In this document: positions 35,775-46,767 of the stretch, one piece after another
Numbering within the stretch: the stretch's first letter is position 1
Layout: every line of letters begins with the position of its first letter
Assembly (NCBI GenBank): GCA_013350335.1
Contig: CM023536.1
Coordinates: 13,521,520-13,585,519, forward strand
Direction: 5' to 3'
DNA from: Chimonanthus salicifolius
Lineage: Eukaryota; Streptophyta; Magnoliopsida; Laurales; Calycanthaceae
DNA: 64,000 bases
Position numbers and translations under genes: made by a program
The notes under the pieces: generated by a model
Database searches by the model: none
What the model saw: the letters and a program-made list of their open reading frames with translations, nothing else
What the model was told of the DNA's origin: nothing

Positions 35775-38700
35775 TGTCACGCCCCGACCCGACCGGTGGG
35801 CCCGGAACGCGACTGATTTTTTTTTGAAAGATAAACTGAACCACAAGTATTCTTACTGGGCCGGATCAACAGTTAGGCCCAGTGGTTACACATTAGCCCG
35901 TTAAGTGGACTCAAACATGTACCATATGCTTCTCAAAAACCAAAACATAATAACAACATAACATAACATGCTCAAATCAAACCCAACATTGATTAATACA
36001 AGGCGTAGGAAATTCAATCATTGATTCATCATTCCAAACATTGTCAAAAAGGCAACATGGCCTATTACATCGTTTACAAAATCACATCAGAGTAGCTACA
36101 GAAACGCAGCAGTCCTAGTTCAACCCATTGACGCACGCCAAGTACCACACTCGGTACTTTACAAAGGAAAATGGTTCCAAGAACCAGAAAGTATAAACAC
36201 AAGGGTATTCCCCTCAGTGGGAATCCCAAAGCAACGCCGCAGCTTAACCACACTAAGCCTCAAACGGAGGGTCCTCCTCCTCTGGTTTAATGCCTGAAAG
36301 GTGAGTGGGGTGAGCTAACTAGCCCAGTGAAAGAAATATAACAATGCAGTTAAGTAAACAACAGGTGAATATATAATCAACAGTTGTAATATAACATCTC
36401 ATGCTTGATAATAGAATCACAATATAAAGTCTCATCATCATTTTCATCCTTTCATCATCTTTCCATTACTGCTGTCATCCACCGTAACCTCTTGGCACCA
36501 TATTGACAACAATAGTATTAAGTCCCGACACGGTCAAAATACATCCTTGCAAGTACATCTCCGGCTCTTAAACGTAGCCGGTATTGACACCCTCAAGTCA
36601 GCAACTGACGCCCCACAGTCCACCCGTGGTCCAGTAGACATAAACCATCTCTCATATGGCCGATATTGATTCAATAGTCCAGGCACGTGGAAGTAGTAAT
36701 ACACACTCATACAATCAACATCGTAATATCACAATCATCGTCAGCACTCTTACCATAGTGCGTCGAGTCTAGGCCAGCATCATAAGCACTCTTACCATAG
36801 TGCGTCACATTCAGACATATGAGTGGGTTCATCAAATCTGAAACCACTCATTGTTCGATATCCATATCCAATAACCAAACCTGTTTACATTTTAACTGCA
36901 AAGTTAAGTTCCCTCACCTTGATCGTGTGGTTTCGCGGTCTCTGTCAAACAACATACAAGTGCACAATCAATATACATATCAGATACGTACATATACGTA
37001 GTATTTTGGAAATCACACGTTTTCCCACAAAATATACAGGGTTCATGGAAATGAGTCTCTTACTTGGTTTCTATCCTTTTTAAATTATCCACAAGATAAT
37101 AATATAATAACATAAGGGGCTCAGTCCAAACTCATATTGTCTTCTGGGCATTGACCAGATTGACTTATTGAGTGAGGTCTAGATCCTCGGGTCACTTCTC
37201 GGTTGTCTTCTGGATAGGACCAGAGCTGACATTTTGAGTAGGCCTCGAGGTCACTCAGTACCCGACTATAGTGTCGTCCTGAAAGTGAATCACTTAGTTC
37301 CCGACTAGTGTCGGACTGAAAGCGTATACAATAGTATTTACACTATAAATAATAAGAGGAAAAAGGATTAGTACATTTTTAATTAACAAGGGGGTATAAA
37401 TCATCACATCATTAATCACATCAAATAATAATCAAGATTTTGACAAAAACAATACTCCAACAATATTTTATCCTTTGAAACAGTATTCCTCGGAACATTG
37501 CCTCGGAACTGGGTGCAGTGGCTTCGGATCATCCGAACCACTCTAAACTGAGTCACTGGCCTCGGAACTTGAGGCCTGACTTCGGATCGTCCGAAGACTG
37601 GGTCTCGGACCGTCCGAAGTCCATCCGAACAGGAAAAACAGAAAAACAGAAGTCTGGTGGGTCTGCAAACTCGGAACGTCCGAAGACAGGATCAGACCTT
37701 CCGAGGATGTTCGGACCTTCCGAAATGGCTCGGTTCTTCCGAACTGGCTCGGTCCTTCCGAGCTGGGCTCGGTCCATCCGAAGGGTTCTGGCTCGCCTCG
37801 GGTTGACTGGGCTTCGGGTCGAAGCTCGGAACGTCCGAAGGTTCGGACCGTCCGAAGATCGGCTCTCGGACCTTCCGAGAGTCGTCTTCTCCAACTGTCG
37901 GCAACAACAGACAGTTACGGCGGAAATGGAGTGAAATGCGATTCCAGAAAGGGAGGGCTTCCCGAATTCGGTTTTCACATCCGTCTGGTCTGACGGACTC
38001 CTCTGGGAGTCCTCTTTCCACAAGGATTGGTTTGGAGCTCAAAAGCTCAAAGGGCCATCCGATTTTAAGGGTAGATCCTCACGGGTACATAAAACCCATG
38101 GTTTTCCTTAGTTTTTAAAACTGGTTTTTCTCAATCAAAACGAGGCCAAATTTTGATTTTCTGGATTCTAAATCGGTTAGAATTTCAAAAGGGATGCAAT
38201 GGATACCTTGGTTCGAGATCTTGGGCTGAAAATCGGGTTTTTGGAAAATCTTCCACTTAGCTTACTGTTACTGAAAAACAGAAGCAAAGGGGTCGGCCGG
38301 TCTGGATTTCACAGAGAGGGAAAGCAAGAGAAGAAGGCTGGGAATTCAAACGGTTGAAAGGGGCCGAATTTATAGATTTCTGGCCGGAAATCGGGGGATG
38401 GGACAACACGTCGGGGAGGTGATGATCAGCCGGGATTTGGGCTGAGCGGCAGTGCACGCCTGCACGCCGCTGAAGCCGCTACAGTGAACTGCGGTTTTGA
38501 AGATCAGCCCTCTGGTACTTTCTAAATTGCAGAAAGGTCCTGGTTTTCATAAAAACTGATTTTTGAACTAAAAGTGATAAATCAAAAACTTAAAAATCAG
38601 ATCCAACCTTACAGATGGATTAGGTTTTGAAAACCTTGGTCACTATAAAAATTTCAGGAATTATCACTCATTAAAAGCCCTTGATTTAAACAAAAATCAC

Positions 38701-39187
38701 TTTTTATCCATAATTACTTAATTAAACAAATGTTTAAACAACCAATTTGTAAATCTCATTTTCAAGTGAATGAAATATCTAGTTTACTCTTAAAATGGTC
38801 TAACACCCAATACCATTTTCAAAATTTATCTCTTTCCCGAAATTATTTAAAATAATTAAAACTCTCTTTCGGGGTCTTGACGGGCGGGATTTAAATATCA
38901 TTTTCAGAAAATTAAATCATTTTAAAACAATAAGTACAAATCCTTCATTAAGGATAACATTATTCACCAATAATATACACCAAATCACATAATGTATGGA
39001 AATATGCACAACAAGTGGCAAATTACCAAAATACCCCTCCAGCTGCACGGGCTGGATATCTGAGCTCACGAGCTCGGATTGGGCCTCGCTTGGGCTTTCC
39101 TCAAAGCCCTGACCGAAAACCTCGAGATCAATAGGTTAAACACGGAAATTAAGCTAAAACATACTTAATCTGGGGCAGGGTATTACA
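35775..39187 (-). repeat. 3' LTR of the gypsy element (3,413 bp)
   Basis: Forward TGTCACGCCCCGACCC to CAGGGTATTACA. Nearly identical to 42339-45752. The small open frames within it recur in both LTRs only because the LTRs are copies. Confidence 0.95.
37494..37885. repeat. Array of TCGGNNNNTCCGA palindromes in the 3' LTR
   Basis: About twelve 13-base imperfect palindromes (e.g. TCGGACCGTCCGA, TCGGACCTTCCGA, TCGGAACGTCCGA) occur in under 400 bp at irregular spacing. The stretch is far more GC-rich than the rest of the LTR. Confidence 0.9.
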
Positions 39188-39199
39188 TCCTACCCTCCT
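39188..39199 (-). other. Polypurine tract of the gypsy element
   Basis: AGGAGGGTAGGA on the minus strand directly precedes the TGTAATACCC start of the 3' LTR. This is the position of the plus-strand primer. Confidence 0.85.
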
Positions 39200-40830
39200 A
39201 AAAGAAAATTTCGTCCCGAAATTTAAAACAATTTCTACCTTCTTGGCCTGTAAACAAACCAGGGTACAGCTTCATCACCGACGATTCAGGTTCCCACGTC
39301 TCATGCTGCACGTTGCGATGTTGCCACAGCACTCGCACTAGATGTATAAACTTCCTCCTGAGCTCTTGAGTCCGACGTTGTAGAATCTTGACTGGCACTT
39401 CTTCAAAAGTTAAGTCCTCTGATACCTTAATACCTTCAAAACTGATCACATGCGACGGGTCAGGCTCGTACTTTCTTAACATAGACACGTGGAACGTACT
39501 ATGCACTCTCTCCAAAGCTTGAGGAAGATCCAACTGATAGGCCACTTCACCTATCCTCTTCAAGATCTCAAAGGGTCCAACACATCGAGGTGATAGGTTT
39601 CCCTTGCGCCTGAACCGCTGCACTCCATGACGTGGTGCCACACGTAAGAAAACTTGGTCGCCAACTGCAAACTCCAAAGGTCGTCGCCTTTTGTCAGCAT
39701 AACTCTTCTGTCTGCTCTGAGCTGTTTTGAGACGCTGTCTGATCACTTCAACTTGCTCTGACGTCTCACGCACTAGATCAGGTCCTAGCAGCGCTTTGTC
39801 TCCTACCTCTGACGATGAAAAGATCAAGATATCGTCGATGAAGACTATCACGAACTCTCGCAGATACGGTCGAAACACACGATTCATTAAGTCCATGAAC
39901 ATGGCTGGCGCGTTCGTCAAACCAAAAGGCATCACAACAAACTCGTACAAGCCATACTGTGTCCGAAAAGCAGTCTTCCTCTCAAATCCGCAACTGATGA
40001 TAACTCGACTTCAAATTGATTTTCGAAAAGCACTTTGATTCCCCCCCAAAAGATCAAAGAGGTCGTCTATTCTAGGCAACGGATACTTATTCTCAATAGT
40101 TACCTGGTCAAGCCGTCGGTAATCCAAACACATCATCATCGATCCATCCTTCTTTTTCACAAAGAGAGCAGGTGCGCCCCATGGCGAGTTACTCTGACGG
40201 ATAAAACCAAGCCTAAGAAGCTATTCTACCTACATAGCTTGCTCTATCGTCTCTGCCGGCGCTATCCGATAAGGTGCTATGGAAATGGGAGATGTTCTTG
40301 GCTGTAGGTCTAAAACAAACTCTATCTCTCGGCGTGGAGGTAGCCCAGCCAATTGGTCAGGAAAAACATCCATAAACTCACACACCACCCGAGGAGCAAC
40401 AGACCCTACACCACCTACATCTTCCCAACCCATGCTTGCCACCACACTACCGGGATACGCCCTAAGGCTAGAGAAAGTGACTCTCATCCTTTCATAAGGT
40501 ACTAACTTCTCCATAAACCTCTTACCGATTGAGGAGACCCCACGGATCCTCCTTTGAGAACAGTCTAACAAGATCTCAAAAACAGACAACCGATCCATAC
40601 CAAGGATGATGTCCAAAGTCCGTCATTTCCAGAACCAGAAAATCATAGGACAACTCCACTCCGCTAATCTTCAGAACACAAGATCTACACTCTTGGTTTG
40701 CCAAAGCCTTCTTACCCAAAGGTGAAACTACCATTAGTGGTTTAACTACTTCTACCGGTTTCAAACCCAAACTATCACAACAAGTTCTAGGAAATAAAGG
40801 AAAGCAAAACACCGGTATCAAACAACACTC
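39198..40830 (-). pseudogene. pol: Gypsy pol remnant: protease, partial RT fused to integrase tail and chromodomain-like end
   Basis: The protease tail runs to FLVLEMTDF, then shifts frame to ILGMDRLS (near 40610). The RT region follows: [68 protein letters not shown] and the active-site run [10 protein letters not shown]. Directly after SSSE at about 39815 the frame continues with [34 protein letters not shown] and [13 protein letters not shown], which belong to the integrase C-terminus. A chromodomain-like [13 protein letters not shown] end follows. The connection, RNase H and integrase core are missing. Several stops and shifts lie upstream. Confidence 0.88.
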
Positions 40831-41953
40831 GAGTCAAAAGACTAAAAAGATCAAGGGTACCTTCCAACACGGTATTCTCCACTGGCTTTTCCTTCTGAGT
40901 CTCAATCGTGTAGACTCTCTCTTGAATGGTCTGCTGAGAACCTTGACCGACGGACGGTCGCGCCACCGAGAGAGAAACTTGTGCGCCTTGCGACGGTATA
41001 GCTCCACCGATAAAGGGGCACTCCCTAAGGAGGTGTCCGGTTCTCTTGCAACGATGACACGCCTTCTTTCCTCCTGATGGGCAAGACTTTGAAGTATGCC
41101 CAGGCTGGCTGCAGGTGAAGCACACGAATCGTCGGGAGTCAGGCCGACTCGACTGTCCTGTGCTAGGCTTGCTCTTCTTAAAGAAGGGCCTTTTCTTACG
41201 GAGTGGCTTCTGCTGGTTACACTTAGTCTTCTTGTTGGAAGAAGGTCTCTGGGAGCTGTTGATGCTCCGATTGATGGAGTTTACTGCCTCTTCCTTCGAA
41301 GCTCGATCGAAGATTTCTTTCAAAGTGTCGAAAACTAGGCCGGCTACTTGCTGCTGTAGATACGGTCGAAGTTCATTCCCAACATGCTGAATCTTTTCCT
41401 CTTCGTTTGCCGCGATCCAAGGTGCAAACGGCATCAAGTCGGTGAAGCGCCTGGCGTATTGCGCCACAGAGTCTGAACCTTGTTGGATGTTGAGGAATAC
41501 CTTCTTTCTCGTCTCCTGCACTCTCTTTGGGAAATAACGTGCCAGAAAGGCTGCAGAGAATTCTTCCCACGTCATTGGCTCATGGTTACGAACCAAGTTC
41601 ATCGCTTCCCACCATTCGTAGGCATTCCCTTCAAGCTGGTATGCTGCCAAGGTCACTCGCAAGTTGTTGGCAATTGCTAAGGTATTAAGGATCCAGCTAA
41701 TTTGAGTCAGCCAGTTCCTTGCAACACTAGGGTCTTCTGTTCCCGAAAAACTCATCGGGTTCATACGCTTGAACTCTTTCAGAGCCGAGGTGGCTCTCTC
41801 CTCTGGCGTTTGGACTGGCGAAACTCGCATATTTTCAGCTATCTGCCGAAATGCTTCAACCGCCGCTCTGATCGCCTCGTTGGATAAGTTACGGGGTGGA
41901 AGACCAGTCCTCCTCCCACGGTAAACGGTTCTACTAGCGTTGGGTCCCGACAT
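40787..41953 (-). CDS. gag: Gypsy gag polyprotein, running into a broken protease
   Basis: The 388-codon open frame from ATG at 41953 has a capsid domain (WLTQISWILNTLAIAN, LEGNAYEWWEAM, FLARYFPKRVQETRK, YARRFTDLMPFAPW) and a basic linker. Two CCHC knuckles follow (CFTCSQPGHTSKSC and CHRCKRTGHLLREC). The frame enters the protease at VLFDTGVLLSFIS, where the usual DTGAS-type active site reads DTGVL, and stops. Gag looks intact and might still be packaged with help from other elements; that is inference. Confidence 0.88.
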   Translation of the reverse strand: MSGPNASRTVYRGRRTGLPPRNLSNEAIRAAVEAFRQIAENMRVSPVQTPEERATSALKEFKRMNPMSFSGTEDPSVARNWLTQISWILNTLAIANNLRVTLAAYQLEGNAYEWWEAMNLVRNHEPMTWEEFSAAFLARYFPKRVQETRKKVFLNIQQGSDSVAQYARRFTDLMPFAPWIAANEEEKIQHVGNELRPYLQQQVAGLVFDTLKEIFDRASKEEAVNSINRSINSSQRPSSNKKTKCNQQKPLRKKRPFFKKSKPSTGQSSRPDSRRFVCFTCSQPGHTSKSCPSGGKKACHRCKRTGHLLRECPFIGGAIPSQGAQVSLSVARPSVGQGSQQTIQERVYTIETQKEKPVENTVLEGTLDLFSLLTRVLFDTGVLLSFIS

Positions 41954-42338
41954 CTGTTATTTACAATTGTAAATATTACTTAACCATTTTCAGAGATTCA
42001 AGACAAATATCACACAAGTTGTACAATACATTAGGAAACATTTCAAAGCATTACAATCACAAACATTAGGGTTTGAAAAACCCAACAAAACAACATGACA
42101 AGACTCAACCTTTACAAAACAAAATCTCCCCAAAATTCCGACACACTCTAATCTTTCGAAGAAGATCCTACACCAACACCAAGGTAATAGAGGTTGTCCG
42201 GATAAGTCGCTGACTTATATCTGAACACTCTATAGGTCAAACAGGGTATGTCCCCTGGTCCTCCAACATAGGGACAAGTCTAACTAGGTCGTAACCCATC
42301 ACAGTCCTAGAGTTTGAGCCTATGCTCTGATACCAAGC
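41954..42338 (-). other. Gypsy leader with tRNA-Met primer binding site
   Basis: The minus-strand PBS TGGTATCAGAGC (42335-42324) starts three bases after the 5' LTR end. The rest is a short leader up to the gag ATG. Confidence 0.85.
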
Positions 42339-45300
42339 TGTCACGCCCCGACCCGACCGGTGGGCCCGGAACGCGACTGATTTTTTTTTTGAAAGATAAA
42401 CTGAACCACAAGCATTCTTACTGGGCCGGATCAACAGTTAGGCCCAGTGGTTACACATTAGCCCGTTAAGTGGACTCAAACATGTACCATATGCTTCTCA
42501 AAAACCAAAACATAATAACAACATAACATAACATGCTCAAATCAAACCCAACATTGATTAATACAAGGCGTAGGAAATTCAATCATTGATTCATCATTCC
42601 AAACATTGTCAAAAAGGCAACATGGCCTATTACATCGTTTACAAAATCACATCAGAGTAGCTACAGAAACGCAGCAGTCCTAGTTCAACCCATTGACGCA
42701 CGCCAAGTACCACACTCGGTACTTTACAAAGGAAAATGGTTCCAAGAACCAGAAAGTATAAACACAAGGGTATTCCCCTCAGTGGGAATCCCAAAGCAAC
42801 GCCGCAGCTTAACCACGCTAAGCCTCAAACGGAGGGTCCTCCTCCTCTGGTTCAATGCCTGAAAGGTGAGTAGGGTGAGCTAACTAGCCCAGTGAAAGAA
42901 ATATAACAATGCAGTTAAGTAAACAACAGGTGAATATATAATCAACAGTTGTAATATAACATCTCATGCTTGATAATAGAATCACAATATAAAGTCTCAT
43001 CATCATTTTCATCCTTTCATCATCTTTCCATTACTACTGTCATCCACCGTAACCTCTTGGCACCATATTGACAACAATAGTATTAAGTCCCGACACGGTC
43101 AAAATACATCCTTGCAAGTACATCTCCGGCTCTTAAACGTAGCCGGTACTGACACCCTCAAGTCAGCAACTGACGCCCCACAGTCCACCCGTGGTCCAGT
43201 AGACATAAACCATCTCTCATATGGCCGATATTGATTCAATAGTCCAGGCACGTGGAAGCAGTAATACACACTCATACAATCAACATCGTAATATCACAAT
43301 CATCGTCAGCACTCTTACTATAGTGCGTCGAGTCTAGGCCAGTATCATAAGCACTCTTACCATAGTGCGTCACATTCAGACATATGAGTGGGTTCATCAA
43401 ATCTGAAACCACTCATTGTTCGATATCCATATCCAATAACCAAACCTGTTTACATTTTAACTGCAAAGTTAAGTTCCCTCACCTTGATCGTGTGGTTTCG
43501 CGGTCTCTGTCAAACAACATACAAGTGCACAATCAATATACATATCAGATACGTACATATACGTAGTATTTTGGAAATCACACGTTTTCCCACAAAATAT
43601 ACAGGGTTCATGGAAATGAGTCTCTTACTTGGTTTCTATCCTTTTTAAATTATCCACAAGATAATAATATAATAACATAAGGGGCTCAGTCCAAACTCAT
43701 ATTGTCTTCTGGGCATTGACCAGATTGACTTATTGAGTGAGGTCTAGATCCTCGGGTCACTTCTCGGTTGTCTTCTGGATAGGACCAGAGCTGACATTTT
43801 GAGTAGGCCTCGAGGTCACTCAGTACCCGACTATAGTGTCGTCCTGAAAGTGAATCACTTAGTTCCCGACTAGTGTCGGACTGAAAGCGTATACAATAGT
43901 ATTTACACTATAAATAATAAGAGGAAAAAGGATTAGTACATTTTTAATTAACAAGGGGGTATAAATCATCACATCATTAATCACATCAAATAATAATCAA
44001 GATTTTGACAAAAACAATACTCCAACAATATTTTATCCTTTGAAACAGTATTCCTACGAACATTGCCTCGGAACTGGGTGCAGTGGCTTCGGATCATCCG
44101 AACCACTCTAAACTGAGTCACTGGCCTCGGAACTTGAGGCCTGACTTCGGATCGTCCGAAGACTGGGTCTCGGACCGTCCGAAGTCCATCCGAACAGGAA
44201 AAACAGAAAAACAGAAGTCTGGTGGGTCTGCAAACTCGGAACGTCCGAAGACAGGATCAGACCTTCCGAGGATGTTCGGACCTTCCGAAATGGCTCGGTT
44301 CTTCCGAACTGGCTCGGTCCTTCCGAGCTGGGCTCGGTCCATCCGAAGGGTTCTGGCTCGCCTCGGGTTGACTGGGCTTCGGGTCGAAGCTCGGAACGTC
44401 CGAAGGTTCGGACCGTCCGAAGATCGGCTCTCGGACCTTCCGAGAGTCGTCTTCTCCAACTGTCGGCAACAACAGACAGTTACGGCGGAAATGGAGTGAA
44501 ATGCGATTCCAGAAAGGGAGGGCTTCCCGGATTCGGTTTTCACATCCGTCTGGTCTGATGGACTCCTCTGGGAGTCCTCTTTCCACAAGGATTGGTTTGG
44601 AGCTCAAAAGCTCAAAGGGCCATCCGATTTTAAGGGTAGATCCTCACGGGTACATAAAACCCATGGTTTTCCTTAGTTTTTAAAACTGGTTTTTCTCAAT
44701 CAAAACGAGGCCAAATTTTGATTTTCTGGATTCTAAATCGGTTAGAATTTCAAAAGGGATGCAATGGATACCTTGGTTCGAGATCTTGGGCTGAAAATCG
44801 GGTTTTTGGAAAATCTTCCACTTAGCTTACTGTTACTGAAAAACAGAAGCAAAGGGGTCGGCCGGTCTGGATTTCACAGAGAGGGAAAGCAAGAGAAGAA
44901 GGCTGGGAATTCAAACGGTTGAAAGGGGCCGAATTTATAGATTTCTGGCCGGAAATCGGGGGATGGGACAACACGTCGGGGAGGTGATGATCAGCCGGGA
45001 TTTGGGCTGAGAGGCAGTGCACACCTGCACGCCGCTGAAGCCGCTACAGTGAACTGCGGTTTTGAAGATCAGCCCTCTGGTACTTTCTAAATTGCAGAAA
45101 GGTCCTGGTTTTCATAAAAACCGATTTTTGAACTAAAAGTGATAAATCAAAAACTTAAAAATCAGATCCAACCTTACAGATGGATTAGGTTTTGAAAACC
45201 TTGGTCACTATAAAAATTTCAGGAATTATCACTCATTAAAAGCCCTTGATTTAAACAAAAATCACTTTTTATCCATAATTACTTAATTAAACAAATGTTT

Positions 45301-45752
45301 AAACAACCAATTTGTAAATCTCATTTTCAAGTGAATGAAATATCTAGTTTACTCTTAAAATGGTCTAACACCCAATACCATTTTCAAAATTTATCTCTTT
45401 CCCGAAATTATTTAAAATAATTAAAACTCTCTTTCGGGGTCTTGACGGGCGGGATTTAAATATCATTTTCAGAAAATTAAATCATTTTAAAACAATAAGT
45501 GCAAATCCTTCATTAAGGATAACATTATTCACCAATAATATACACCAAATCACATAATGTATGGAAATATGCACAACAAGTGGCAAATTACCAAAATACC
45601 CCTCCAGCTGCACGGGCTGGATATCTGAGCTCACGAGCTCGGATTGGGCCTCGCTTGGGCTTTCCCCAAAGCCCTGACCGAAAACCTCGAGATCAATAGG
45701 TTAAACACGGAAATTAAGCTAAAACATACTTAATCTGGGGCAGGGTATTACA
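42339..45752 (-). repeat. 5' LTR of the gypsy element (3,414 bp)
   Basis: Same ends and content as 35775-39187, including the TCGG...TCCGA palindrome array (about 44060-44450) and two copies of CTCTTAC(C/T)ATAGTGCGTC. As the upstream LTR it should carry the promoter, read leftwards. Confidence 0.95.
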
Positions 45753-45795
45753 ATAATTATGGTATCTAATTACAAATTGACAACTAATGTCAACA
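45753..45795 (-). repeat. 5' LTR of copia A, second part
   Basis: ATAATTATGGTATC to GTCAACA, followed by the CATGG target duplication. Completes 35659-35774. Confidence 0.88.
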
Positions 45796-45971
45796 CATGG
45801 GTGAGTGCCATCAATGAATTGCCAATGCTTTTGACCAATAATGAGTGGTTTAATTTGGGCCTGCCAAATGAGGTAGTTGGTCTCCGTGAGTTTGATGGAA
45901 ATGAGATTGGAGAAGTTGAGAATAGTGATGGGGCTCAAAGAGAAGGTGGATGAGGCTGATGAGGAAGCCAT
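45796..45971 (-). pseudogene. gag: Copia gag N-terminal part (host of copia A)
   Basis: ATG at 45971. MASSSASSTFSLSPITILNF leads into the copia N-terminal motif NLISIKLTETNYLIWQAQI and ends FIDGTHP at the CATGG target site. The frame resumes with CPPPYLPSND at 29971, so the two halves are one gene split by copia A. Confidence 0.82.
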
Positions 45972-46767
45972 ACGAACAAGGGAATGAGGTGAGTGCACAA
46001 CCAGATCTGCAATTATCAACACCTGCCCACTTGTACTTTTCTTCGTCCTTTTTTTTTTTTTGAATGAAGGAACATGTGCACGAGGAGCGAAGAGCAGGGC
46101 AGTAAAAGGGCTGTGCAGCAGGTGGAGAACAACACTGCAGATCGGAATAAAAGGCGTGCACAATCGAGCGAGCCAAATACAATGGCCAGAGCAGAAAGAG
46201 AGAAGGGCATGCACGGAAGAGCAATAGTGATGGTTGAAGGAAAGACCGTTCTGCAGGGAGGCTAGCGGAAAGACTATGATGCGCGAGTGGAGACGAAAAC
46301 TGCGGAAGAATAGCATTTTAGATCTGAGTACGTCAGAGAGAAGCTGTGAGAAGGCAAGGCATCGTCATAGATCTGAGAAGTATTGGTAGATTTGTCGTGA
46401 GGTAGATCTGAGTCGATCACAGTGGATGCTTGTGCAAGCCGCGAAGCAGATCTGAAGCGCAAGAGAGCAGGAGAGATCTGACGAGAAGCAACAAGTGTTG
46501 AAGACGATCACGTAGCAGCAATAAAAATGGATCTGAGAGCCGAGCCGATAACATGAAACAAGAAAAGAAGGCAGCACTGATAGAGGAATAGGTGTGGTTG
46601 TCGATGGGAGGTACACGTGGAGAGGTGCGAGGTTACAAGAGATCTAGATTTCAGATCTAGAAGGTGTGGAGGGAGTCGGGGAGCGTGAGGCAGAGCGTCA
46701 GCAGGAATGCGGCAGAGGCGTGTGTGGAATCGTGAGAGAAGAAAACACTGCGAAAGGGAAAGGAAAA
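45972..46767 (-). other. Leader of the copia C gag block; AGATCT-rich
   Basis: Non-coding region upstream (minus strand) of the gag ATG, with eight AGATCT hexamers. No LTR or PBS follows it at the right end. Instead the sequence switches at about 46768 to plus-strand copia pol, the basis for the inversion call. Confidence 0.6.

Larger units (their letters stand above)
35775..45752 (-). mobile_element. Ty3/gypsy element (chromovirus, Tekay-like) inserted in the copia A LTR; TSD ATAAT
   Basis: The 9,978-bp element is flanked by ATAAT (35770-35774 and 45753-45757). Two LTRs of 3,413 and 3,414 bp differ at about 19 places by eye, nearly all transitions, so insertion was recent. The minus-strand order is 5' LTR, PBS, gag with two zinc knuckles, protease, partial RT, integrase C-terminus plus chromodomain-like tail, PPT, 3' LTR. 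The internal part is only 3.15 kb because RNase H and the integrase core are deleted. Non-autonomous. Confidence 0.93.
29977..45795 (-). mobile_element. Ty1/copia element A, full domain set, disrupted; TSD CATGG
   Basis: CATGG at 29972-29976 and 45796-45800 flanks LTRs running TGT...AACA. The minus-strand order is 5' LTR, PBS, a leader of about 1.2 kb, gag, protease, integrase, RT, RNase H, 3' LTR, which is the copia order. The 5' LTR is split at 35774/45753 by the gypsy element. Two LTR copies (170 and 154 bp net) differ by roughly eight substitutions plus a 16-base duplication. Stops at 34105-34103, about 33712 and 32803-32801, and frameshifts near 32200 and 30840, make it inactive. Confidence 0.9.

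Noticed and set aside
37518..38042. Overlapping Ser/Arg/Pro-rich open frames, repeated almost identically at 44083-44607
   Set aside because: The repetition comes from the two LTR copies, and openness on both strands follows from the TCGG/TCCGA motif. No domain, and they lie outside the element's coding region.
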